Assembly: GCA_009782955.1 (NCBI GenBank)
Contig: WRIB01000007.1
Location: 1 to 54,762, forward strand
Direction of reading: 5' to 3'
DNA length: 54,762 bases
Source: Treponema sp.
Lineage (GTDB): Bacteria > Spirochaetota > Spirochaetia > Treponematales > Breznakiellaceae
The position numbers and the translations under genes are program-made. Positions 1 through 5,373 of this stretch are shown here, in pieces. Within the stretch, counting starts at the first letter, position 1, and each line of letters begins with the position of its first letter. The notes beneath the pieces are model-generated. The model was not told the DNA's origin. It was given only the letters and a program-made list of their open reading frames with translations, and did not search any database.

Positions 1-53
1 CCAGTCTATATAGTCATTGGCTTTTATTATTACTTTGATGGTTTTACTTGCCA

Positions 54-695
54 CTAAACAGCCTCCCTAAACAGATCGCCTTGTTTGTTAGCTTCCCTCA
101 CTCTTAAACAGGCGGCGTTAAAATAATCTTGATCTATCTCACTGGCGGTTAAATTGAAACCTAGCTCGTTACAAGCGATAGCAATAGAACCGCTGCCAAA
201 ATGAGTGTCAAGTATTTTGTCATTAGGTTTTGCGTATTTTGATAAAAGCCATTTGTAGAGGGCTACTGGTTTTTGGGTGGGATGGATTTTTACTCCCTCT
301 TTGTTTAGAAAACCTCTATCGGTATACATAAAACATCGGCTCGGTGTATCAAATGACGTCCATGCGAATTCACCGTCTGAATAGTTTGGTATAAAATTAT
401 ACTTATACCAAAAAATCATGTTGTTAGTATTTTGCAAATACTGTATAAAGTTGTTAGCGCCCCAGATTATTTGATTTTGTGAAACCCTAAACAGTTCGGT
501 AAAATAATTTTGTTCGGGTTTGTATCCAAAATGTTTCATTTTCCCCATTGACCGCATTGACTGGGTCGGCTGGTTTTTATCACGATAGGGCGGATCAACA
601 ATTGCAAGGTCAAAGTGTTTATCAGGGTATTGTGCCATTAAGTCCATGCAGTCGCAGTTGTAGAGGGTTGAATAGCCGATCTGCTCTTTAATCAC
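54..695 (-). CDS. phage-type DNA methyltransferase (DPPY, beta class)
   Basis: A 213-aa S-adenosylmethionine-dependent DNA methyltransferase of the N6-adenine/N4-cytosine family. The catalytic DPPY motif is at residues 34-37, an HPTQKP motif at 138-143 and the SAM-binding FGSGS at 166-170; DPPY before FxGxG is the beta-class order, and DPPY favours adenine methylation. No restriction enzyme is adjacent, so it is probably a solitary phage enzyme for protection or regulation. The start is GTG at 695 with an AAGG sequence just upstream. It is the last gene of the minus-strand phage series before the window edge. Confidence 0.85.
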   Translation of the reverse strand: MIKEQIGYSTLYNCDCMDLMAQYPDKHFDLAIVDPPYRDKNQPTQSMRSMGKMKHFGYKPEQNYFTELFRVSQNQIIWGANNFIQYLQNTNNMIFWYKYNFIPNYSDGEFAWTSFDTPSRCFMYTDRGFLNKEGVKIHPTQKPVALYKWLLSKYAKPNDKILDTHFGSGSIAIACNELGFNLTASEIDQDYFNAACLRVREANKQGDLFREAV

Positions 696-755
696 TCTTT
701 ATACCTTGTTTTCCATTGTGGTAGAGGATAACAAATTGAGGGGATTAAACAATAT

Positions 756-1157
756 TTACGCTGTTGCTATATCTTGCCATTCATAATCAGGGCTTGCCTC
801 TATCCATCTGCCATCATCATCTTTGACTTCTATCTTCGCTTGTCTCATTGCGTTTTCAACTTTTTGATCAATATCGTCAAGATCACCGGCTCGCTTTGCA
901 GTTTCAAGTTTTAGCCAGTTTTGAAATTTCTGGCTTTTAACTAATCGGGTAAAAGCCCGTTCCCTGTTGGCTTTTTGATGTCTCTCTTCTTGACACGTTG
1001 CCAATGCACCACTTTTTGGATGTCGAATGCGGCAAGCCATTTCACGCTTATTTCTGTTTTGACCGCCGTTGCCTGTACCGTTGTAATACTCAACAATAAA
1101 ATCGCCATTATCTTTTGACAGAGAAAACAGTAATTTCTTTTCGGCGCTTTTACTCAT
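756..1157 (-). CDS. stand-alone GGQ protein (RF-1 catalytic domain, ArfB-like)
   Basis: A 133-aa protein whose residues about 20-75 match the peptidyl-tRNA hydrolysis domain of class I release factors. GGQ is at 31-33, followed by an N-K pair, a C-R-I-R-H stretch, and the family CQxER and NRxxA sequences. In release factors the GGQ loop enters the ribosomal peptidyl transferase centre and releases the nascent chain. There is no codon-recognition domain, so it resembles ArfB/YaeJ rescue factors, but its C-terminal tail (about 85-133) is acidic rather than the basic mRNA-channel tail of ArfB. The ATG has an AGGA ribosome site 8 nt upstream. The phage context is clear from both neighbours; the role, rescue or otherwise, is inferred. 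Confidence 0.75.
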   Translation of the reverse strand: MSKSAEKKLLFSLSKDNGDFIVEYYNGTGNGGQNRNKREMACRIRHPKSGALATCQEERHQKANRERAFTRLVKSQKFQNWLKLETAKRAGDLDDIDQKVENAMRQAKIEVKDDDGRWIEASPDYEWQDIATA

Positions 1158-1172
1158 ATTTCTATCCTGCCA

Positions 1173-1556
1173 TTATTTATTTACTATCTCCAGTAGTATA
1201 TCAGCATGACAATTATATGGCGTTCCATCCTTATTAGTCAATGGACACCAGCAGGCAAGGTCTTTGCCTTTTAATTCGTTAAGAACATTGCGCCCTTTTC
1301 TTGGTATTTCATTCAGTGAAGAAATATTGCGCCCTGCTAAATTTATAAGCATATCAAGCGAACCTTTTCCACCTACCAAAAACCATTCATCCATTGTTTT
1401 ATCTTTAATAGGCCATTCGGATATTGCTTCTTTATATTTTTCTACAGCATCATCGCCCGTGAACGGATTACCCCATTTTGTCGGCCTACCAACATAAACT
1501 GCGTTTTCCGGCATTTTCCAGCCCTTTGTCCGTTTGCGCTGAATTCGTTTAGGCAC
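1173..1556 (-). CDS. DUF4326 protein
   Basis: A 127-aa protein with the DUF4326 layout: an early V-Y-V-G-R-P-T-K-W-G-N-P-F segment (residues 20-32) and a late L-A-C-W-C-P segment with a downstream C-H-A-D (about 102-120). The conserved Cys and His residues suggest a metal site, but the biochemical function of this family is unknown to me. It is frequent in phages and mobile elements. The start is GTG with a GGAGGT ribosome site 5 nt upstream, which lies inside the last codons of the preceding gene; the two genes overlap by 8 nt and are probably translationally coupled. Confidence 0.75.
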   Translation of the reverse strand: MPKRIQRKRTKGWKMPENAVYVGRPTKWGNPFTGDDAVEKYKEAISEWPIKDKTMDEWFLVGGKGSLDMLINLAGRNISSLNEIPRKGRNVLNELKGKDLACWCPLTNKDGTPYNCHADILLEIVNK

Positions 1557-2019
1557 TTTCTACCTCCATATATTTCTCCCCACACTCTTTCTCTTGCTTA
1601 CAACCCCAGCAGGGTCTGTCCTGCATAGATAGGGAGTAATCAATCGTGTTTCCTAATGTACAAATCTTTTTCTTGCCTTCAATTACCCAGTTGAATTGGC
1701 TGATTATCTCTGCCAGTGGTATGTCTTTCAGCTCTTCTAATATCTCTACCCGTGGTTCTTTATGAGTCTTGGTAGAGGGGCAGTATACAGCGTTGATCTT
1801 TTGGCAGAATTGGATGTCGTAATTTTTGCCATTTCTGGTAAGGTTCAAGTGGGTGGCTTTTAGTATTCTGGTTCCATCGGGTTTGAGTTTGACCATTGTT
1901 ACGTTATCTTGTTGGTAAAAATCGTCAAAGCCCTTGAGGTGTTTGAGGGTGGTTGCCAGAGCGCCGGTGGGGGCTTGGTGGCGGAGGTAGGCGGTGATTT
2001 TGTCGTACTGGTTAGTCAT
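1549..2019 (-). CDS. phage hypothetical protein, Cys-rich C-terminus
   Basis: A 156-aa protein I do not recognise. It is mostly soluble, with a lysine-rich middle and a C-terminal cluster of cysteines (C-W-G-C then E-C-G, about residues 138-147) that could bind zinc or an iron-sulfur cluster. It overlaps the 70-aa gene upstream by 8 nt and the DUF4326 gene downstream by 8 nt, so it belongs to the same coupled transcript. The function is unknown. Confidence 0.6.
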   Translation of the reverse strand: MTNQYDKITAYLRHQAPTGALATTLKHLKGFDDFYQQDNVTMVKLKPDGTRILKATHLNLTRNGKNYDIQFCQKINAVYCPSTKTHKEPRVEILEELKDIPLAEIISQFNWVIEGKKKICTLGNTIDYSLSMQDRPCWGCKQEKECGEKYMEVESA

Positions 2020-2224
2020 TTATTTTTTTGCTTAATAGTCGAAGTGATATAGAATTTATTAAGTCTGGTTCAATTGTCAATGCACAAATATCAACATAAT
2101 AAGATTTTCCAGAACCTTGTTCTTTTACTTTAACAAGATGAAATATTTCCCATACCCTTTCCACTATTACCTCTCTTTGCATAAAATAACGTTTCTCCCC
2201 TTTTAAGAGTTTTATTTGATCCAT
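2012..2224 (-). CDS. small phage hypothetical protein
   Basis: A 70-aa unrecognised protein, beta-rich in appearance, with no membrane segment. The ATG start is supported by a GGAAGGTAG ribosome site a few bases upstream. It overlaps the next gene by 8 nt and sits 29 nt after the Cys-rich 59-aa gene, consistent with membership of the phage operon. The function is unknown. Confidence 0.55.
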   Translation of the reverse strand: MDQIKLLKGEKRYFMQREVIVERVWEIFHLVKVKEQGSGKSYYVDICALTIEPDLINSISLRLLSKKIND

Positions 2225-2253
2225 TTTCTACCTTCCCATTTTCCCATCTCCCC

Positions 2254-2433
2254 TCAAATCTTTGACTTAAAATTGTTACATACATAATTAAAATGTATAT
2301 ATTTTGCTTTTGTTTCTTTTGAGAGTATTTCACAAATACAGTTATCATAATGTTTGAAGCACTGGCAATAATCATGGGCTAAGTATCCGCTTTTTCTGTA
2401 TCCGTTCTTTTCTTCCCATTCTTTACGTTTCAT
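2254..2433 (-). CDS. small Cys-rich phage protein
   Basis: A 59-aa protein of unknown function with a C-x-C pair (about residues 23-25), a second C-x-C pair (32-34) and a late Cys, a pattern that could hold a metal. I chose the ATG at 2433 because it overlaps the dnaC-like stop codon as ATGA and has a GAGGAG ribosome site 8 nt upstream; a longer reading from 2460 would lack this. It is part of the translationally coupled phage operon. Confidence 0.55.
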   Translation of the reverse strand: MKRKEWEEKNGYRKSGYLAHDYCQCFKHYDNCICEILSKETKAKYIHFNYVCNNFKSKI

Positions 2434-3056
2434 TGCTTGACTCCTCTTTGGCTTTCCCATTCAAACCTAACAACTACCGGACGCAACCTGTCAATAACCG
2501 CTGTACTGTAAATCTCGGTAAATTCTTGTGTTGAAAGGTTAGTGATAATTGTGGTGTTTAAGACATTATTCCAACGGCGATCAATGATGTCAAAAAATAA
2601 ATTGTTTTCAAAGTCGCTGAATTTCTGCCTGCCTATTTCGTCAATTATTAAAAGTTTTCGGTTGCCGTAAAAATCAAGTGTTTCTGTTTCTCTCTGAAAA
2701 TCTGTCCTAACTTCACGGAAAATATCAGATAGTCTCCGGTAAGTCGCTCCGTCTTTTGCTAAACACATCGCAAGGTGTGTTTTGCCAGTGCCATTTTTTC
2801 CGGTAAAGAATAGGTTTTTATCCCATGCCTGTTTTGCAGCACTCAGGGCTGATTTTTTATCGGGTGTGTCGGCGATCCAGTTTTCCCATGTGGATTCGTA
2901 ATATTTTGGAGTTACACCTCGATATTTCCACTCTTTAAGTTCTTGTATTTTCCATTCCGCTATTTGTTGCAGTTCAATTTCTTGTAATTCTTCAGCGGTT
3001 GGTTCATGTACTCTTAAAGCCATTCTTTCCAGTGTTTCTTGTAATAAACGATTCAT
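2430..3056 (-). CDS. DnaC-like helicase loader ATPase
   Basis: A 208-aa AAA+ ATPase of the DnaC/IstB family. The Walker A motif G-K-N-G-T-G-K-T is at about residues 86-93 and the Walker B L-L-I-I-D-E-I-G at about 135-142. Next come the sensor-1 I-I-T-N-L-S and a C-terminal arginine (D-R-L-R-P). The family loads the replicative DnaB-type helicase onto DNA at origins; in phages it recruits or redirects the helicase. It overlaps the methyltransferase upstream and the 59-aa gene downstream by ATGA, placing it in the middle of the module. IstB of insertion sequences is an alternative, but there is no istA gene nearby. Confidence 0.85.
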   Translation of the reverse strand: MNRLLQETLERMALRVHEPTAEELQEIELQQIAEWKIQELKEWKYRGVTPKYYESTWENWIADTPDKKSALSAAKQAWDKNLFFTGKNGTGKTHLAMCLAKDGATYRRLSDIFREVRTDFQRETETLDFYGNRKLLIIDEIGRQKFSDFENNLFFDIIDRRWNNVLNTTIITNLSTQEFTEIYSTAVIDRLRPVVVRFEWESQRGVKQ

Positions 3057-3808
3057 ACTGCCTCAAATAAAATTTCTTTTTCCGCTGCTAATGGTTTGAT
3101 CTTTTCAAACGCCCGCACATACTCTCTTTTTATCTCAAAGCCGAAACTTTTGCGCCCTAACTGTTCGGCAGCAATTAAAGTTGATCCGCTTCCGGCGCAT
3201 GGGTCAATTACTACATCGCCAGGGTCAGTAAAAGTATCAATTAAGAATTTAAGCAATCTAATCGGCTTTTGGGTTGGGTGTATTTTTGGAATTTCATTGT
3301 CTCTTTCCATGGGGATACAGTTAAAAACCATTCGACCGTGATTTCTGAATTTTGGCAGTTTGTCTCTGTAAAATAATATGGCGTATTCGCAATTGCCTAC
3401 TATCCGCATATTCGCTTTTAAGACTTGCGGTGAATAATTTTTATAAAATATCAAGTTAATATAATTTTTGAAGTTATGTTTTTTTGCCTCGTCTATTAGC
3501 GTCCACTGTTGATCAAAAGCGCAAAATACAATCATACATCCAGCCGATCCTGTTTCTTTTGGCTCAGGTTTTACTAACCTATTGCAAAAGTGGAAGTATT
3601 CAGGTATCTTAAAGTCCTTGTCGGTATCAAAAAATTGTTTTCCGGCTAATTTTGATTGACCGTTTTCCAAGTCGCCGTTTTCATACCATTGTGGATTACT
3701 TGCGTATGCGTTATTGCCAACATTGTACGGAATATCGGCTATAACTAATTGCGCTTTTGGTATGTTATAGCGTTTGTAATTTTGAAAATGGTCATGTATC
3801 AATTGCAC
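3053..3808 (-). CDS. phage DNA methyltransferase with DIPY motif
   Basis: A 251-aa beta-class DNA methyltransferase. The catalytic motif reads D-I-P-Y (about residues 25-28) instead of DPPY; an HPTQKP motif and the SAM-binding D-P-C-A-G-S-G-S follow near the C-terminus. I place the start at GTG 3808. A longer reading to a TTG at 3895 would add a hydrophobic N-terminus that is only the out-of-frame shadow of a small membrane-protein gene, and it has no family counterpart. The gene overlaps the DnaC-like gene by 4 nt. No restriction enzyme is adjacent. Confidence 0.8.
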   Translation of the reverse strand: MQLIHDHFQNYKRYNIPKAQLVIADIPYNVGNNAYASNPQWYENGDLENGQSKLAGKQFFDTDKDFKIPEYFHFCNRLVKPEPKETGSAGCMIVFCAFDQQWTLIDEAKKHNFKNYINLIFYKNYSPQVLKANMRIVGNCEYAILFYRDKLPKFRNHGRMVFNCIPMERDNEIPKIHPTQKPIRLLKFLIDTFTDPGDVVIDPCAGSGSTLIAAEQLGRKSFGFEIKREYVRAFEKIKPLAAEKEILFEAV

Positions 3809-3812
3809 AAAA

Positions 3813-3905
3813 TCACCAGATAAAATACTTTTTAACCAGCAAAAGGATAATAGCAATGCCGCAGAGTAAAAAAGTAAATACCTGTACTTTTTCAATTGCT
3901 TTCAT
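3813..3905 (-). CDS. 30-aa single-pass membrane microprotein
   Basis: A 30-codon frame starting at ATG 3905, 4 nt after the stop of the 52-aa gene, and ending at TGA 3813, 4 nt before the methyltransferase GTG. It has a short charged N-terminus (residues 1-8), one hydrophobic segment (about 9-24) and a basic-aromatic C-terminus. An AGGG sequence lies about 12 nt upstream. The fit between the genes on either side argues that it is translated. Size and topology are compatible with a holin-like or regulatory microprotein, but nothing identifies its function. Confidence 0.5.
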   Translation of the reverse strand: MKAIEKVQVFTFLLCGIAIILLLVKKYFIW

Positions 3906-3909
3906 TGCT

Positions 3910-4068
3910 TTACACCCTGTAATTAACCTTTAACACTTTGGAATATTTATTAAACATTCCCCCTTGGTATTCCGCCCAATCATGTATAAACATTTCCCTG
4001 GTTATTAACTTTGTAGCAAGCTGCCGCAAAAGCGGATACAAATACATCCTGTAATATTCTCTGTTCAT
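3910..4068 (-). CDS. 52-aa phage hypothetical protein
   Basis: A small gene with ATG at 4068 preceded by a very strong GGGAGGGG ribosome site 4 nt upstream, ending at TAA 3910. The product is basic, rich in Tyr and Arg, and has no membrane segment. It fills the space between the DUF4406 gene and the microprotein gene, so the operon has no real gap here. The function is not recognised. Confidence 0.6.
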   Translation of the reverse strand: MNREYYRMYLYPLLRQLATKLITREMFIHDWAEYQGGMFNKYSKVLKVNYRV

Positions 4069-4090
4069 GATTCCCCTCCCAAAAATTATT

Positions 4091-4387
4091 TTAAAATGGC
4101 GGCGGTTTTAGATATTCTTCCAGTGTCCAAACAGATATTCCCGTTTCCCGTGCTACTAATTGTTCTGTTATTGTTCTCCAAGAAGTATACGAACCAATAG
4201 ACGGCAGAACAATGACGCAATCACATTCAAGCATTATTTTTAATGCGCGCTTTAAACTATCTGTTAATTTTGCAGGTGAATATATCTCATAATGCGGATA
4301 CTTCTCTTTAAGTATTTTTTCGGCTTGATCAAAATGTAACCGATAATCAGGGTCATTTTTTATAGGCCCACTTAAATATATTTTCAT
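4091..4387 (-). CDS. DUF4406 (nucleoside deoxyribosyltransferase-like) protein
   Basis: A 98-aa protein of the DUF4406 family, related to nucleoside 2-deoxyribosyltransferases. The N-terminus has the characteristic K-I-Y-L-S-G-P-I segment, then a Y-S-P-A motif (about 36-39) and C-D-C-V-I-V-L-P (about 54-61). Phages often carry this family, possibly for nucleotide metabolism; the reaction is not established here. ATG 4387 is chosen over an upstream ATG at 4417 because it has a GAGGGG ribosome site 4 nt upstream and matches the family start. Confidence 0.75.
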   Translation of the reverse strand: MKIYLSGPIKNDPDYRLHFDQAEKILKEKYPHYEIYSPAKLTDSLKRALKIMLECDCVIVLPSIGSYTSWRTITEQLVARETGISVWTLEEYLKPPPF

Positions 4388-4462
4388 AATCCCCTCTACA
4401 AAGACACAGCGATCCATCCAAACATAGGTCTGGATTTTTTCACATTACAATTTCTTTTAGGA

Positions 4463-4492
4463 TTAGCAGGCAGCCGGAACATACTCTGCTAA
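4463..4492. repeat. inverted repeat between tRNA-like gene and DUF4406
   Basis: TTAGCAG (4463-4469) and CTGCTAA (4486-4492) are perfect inverted copies separated by 16 nt. They lie 17 nt downstream of the 3' end of the tRNA-like gene on the minus strand. This could be a processing hairpin, terminator or binding site; there is no T-tract. Confidence 0.35.
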
Positions 4493-4508
4493 CTTGCCTA
4501 AAACTTTA

Positions 4509-4582
4509 CGGGAACGGCAGGAATCGAACCCGCTCCACTACTATTCAGTTACCGGTTTATGCAACCATTACACCACGTCCCC
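4509..4582 (-). tRNA. tRNA-like gene, anticodon arm does not fold normally
   Basis: A 74-nt sequence on the minus strand. The acceptor stem is perfect (GGGGACG with CGTTCCC, one G-T pair). The D arm has four pairs and an AATGGTT loop, and the T arm is perfect with the canonical TTCGATT loop. The discriminator is G and CCA is not encoded. The 24 nt between the D and T arms (two more than usual) cannot form a five-pair anticodon stem with T at position 33, so I do not assign an amino acid. It may be a degenerate phage tRNA, a tRNA with a non-standard arm, or a tRNA-like element. It lies within the phage module. Confidence 0.55.
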
Positions 4583-4585
4583 AAT

Positions 4586-4607
4586 TGCCCTTAATTGTGT
4601 AAGGGCA
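4586..4607. repeat. hairpin immediately 5' of the tRNA-like gene
   Basis: TGCCCTTA and TAAGGGCA form a perfect 8-bp stem with a 6-nt loop, three bases before the 5' end of the tRNA-like sequence on the minus strand. This could guide RNA processing or separate the tRNA from the upstream transcript. Confidence 0.4.
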
Positions 4608-4630
4608 TACACCCATCCATGGAGGATTAA

Positions 4631-4646
4631 AATGCTTCAAAGCATT
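4631..4646 (-). terminator. short terminator-like hairpin after the 55-aa gene
   Basis: AATGCTT / AAGCATT form a 7-bp stem with a 2-nt loop one base past the stop codon at 4648; a short T-rich stretch follows on the minus strand. The loop is very small, so efficiency is uncertain. Confidence 0.4.
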
Positions 4647-4647
4647 G

Positions 4648-4815
4648 TTAAACCAAATTTTCTTTTAGCCCTTGTCCTTTTACACGCCAGGGCAGCTTAA
4701 ACTCTTTCCGTGCTTTTGTTGCCGGAAATTCAAACCTGTAATTTACTCCTTTTTCTGTATAAGTACATATAACGTCTTTAACGTCCATGTATTGATATGG
4801 TTTTTTAGTTTTCAT
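4648..4815 (-). CDS. 55-aa phage hypothetical protein
   Basis: A small basic protein with ATG at 4815 and a GGAAAGGA ribosome site about 7 nt upstream, ending at TAA 4648. It is lysine-rich with several aromatic residues and no membrane segment. Its start overlaps the stop of an 18-codon frame that itself overlaps the end of the 83-aa gene, suggesting coupled translation. A terminator-like hairpin follows directly. The function is not recognised. Confidence 0.5.
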   Translation of the reverse strand: MKTKKPYQYMDVKDVICTYTEKGVNYRFEFPATKARKEFKLPWRVKGQGLKENLV

Positions 4816-4868
4816 TTAATTTTCCTTTCCAATGCCACCAACACTTTGCCTAAAGATATTTCAATCAT
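4812..4868 (-). CDS. possible 18-aa coupling ORF
   Basis: An 18-codon frame whose ATG overlaps the TGA of the 83-aa gene (ATGA) and whose TGA overlaps the ATG of the 55-aa gene (ATGA). It contains the ribosome site of the 55-aa gene. It may simply link translation of the two neighbours; the peptide itself need not have a function. Confidence 0.3.
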   Translation of the reverse strand: MIEISLGKVLVALERKIK

Positions 4869-5116
4869 GCTGCCGCCCCAATAAAACCAAGAGAAACACT
4901 TGGCATATCACCATGAGTTTTTATAATTCTGTCAATGTTTACTTTTGCTTTTCTTGCAAGCGATTTAGAAAAAAACCAATATTCATACGCTGTACAAATA
5001 GGGTTATTTATTTTTTTTGCCCTGGGTTTCTTCGCAAACTCTTTGGGGATTATCCCGCTCTTAATCGATCTATCTTTGTAAAATTCGTACCATAAGCCAT
5101 AGTAAGTTACCTTCAC
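4865..5116 (-). CDS. 83-aa hypothetical protein, first gene of phage module
   Basis: An 83-aa basic protein I do not recognise, rich in Lys, Tyr and Phe. The start is GTG 5116, supported by an AAGGGGGG ribosome site about 7 nt upstream. It is the first minus-strand gene after the host phosphodiesterase and lies directly behind a terminator-like hairpin with a T-tract, which suggests that its expression depends on read-through or attenuation. The assignment to the phage module rests on base composition and overlap with the next small genes. Confidence 0.5.
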   Translation of the reverse strand: MKVTYYGLWYEFYKDRSIKSGIIPKEFAKKPRAKKINNPICTAYEYWFFSKSLARKAKVNIDRIIKTHGDMPSVSLGFIGAAA

Positions 5117-5129
5117 TTTTGCCCCCCTT

Positions 5130-5190
5130 AAAACAAAAGGCTTTTAAATAGCCATCCACCCCCGCCGAGGTTTCAGGCTACTTAAAAGCC
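5130..5190 (-). terminator. intrinsic terminator or attenuator at module boundary
   Basis: On the minus strand the arms at 5190-5176 and 5153-5139 pair over 15 bp (one G-T) around a 22-nt loop and are followed by TTTTGTTTT. It could end transcription from the phosphodiesterase gene. The loop holds CGGCGG (complement of 5162-5167), which can instead pair with CCGCCG just upstream (complement of 5203-5208). An alternative fold is therefore possible, as in attenuators. The 83-aa gene starts 14 nt after the T-tract. Confidence 0.55.
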
Positions 5191-5334
5191 CTTATTACCC
5201 TACGGCGGTTAGGGTCATTGGGGTTTGCAAATTTTCGATATTGCACCCCTACAAAACTGTGCCTTTTTTTGTACCTCAAGGGCGCTAAAAAGGCGCTATT
5301 TCTTTGTGGGGTAAAGACTTGTGGCCAGACTTAT

Positions 5335-5349
5335 CATATACCGTATATG
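5335..5349. promoter_or_regulatory. 15-bp palindrome, possible operator
   Basis: CATATAC-C-GTATATG is a perfect dyad with a one-base centre, lying between the phosphodiesterase stop codon and the terminator/attenuator. A dimeric repressor could bind such a site upstream of the phage genes. No promoter was clearly identified beside it. Confidence 0.3.
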
Positions 5350-5373
5350 CCAGGCTCAGCGGTAAATTGGAAT

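Larger units (their letters stand above)
1..5116 (-). mobile_element. phage-derived gene module (partial, continues past left edge)
   Basis: About fifteen short genes on the minus strand, many joined by 4-nt ATGA overlaps, with products typical of phage early regions: DnaC-like loader, two solitary methyltransferases, DUF4326, DUF4406 and a GGQ protein. The DNA is visibly more AT-rich than the housekeeping genes to its right. No integrase, capsid or terminase gene is in view, so I cannot say whether it is a complete prophage, a remnant or another element. The right boundary is placed between the 83-aa gene and the phosphodiesterase gene; no att repeat was recognised. Confidence 0.6.

Noticed and set aside
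2430..3056. IstB transposition helper instead of DnaC-like loader
   Set aside because: There is no istA transposase next to it and the neighbours are phage-type replication and modification genes.
3809..3895. N-terminal extension of the DIPY methyltransferase from TTG 3895
   Set aside because: It is the out-of-frame reading of the 30-aa membrane protein gene; no methyltransferase family member would begin with it and TTG has no ribosome site.
4509..4582. Assigning an amino acid to the tRNA-like gene from position 34-36
   Set aside because: Counting from the D arm would give AAC as anticodon, but the stem does not pair, so the assignment would be unsupported.
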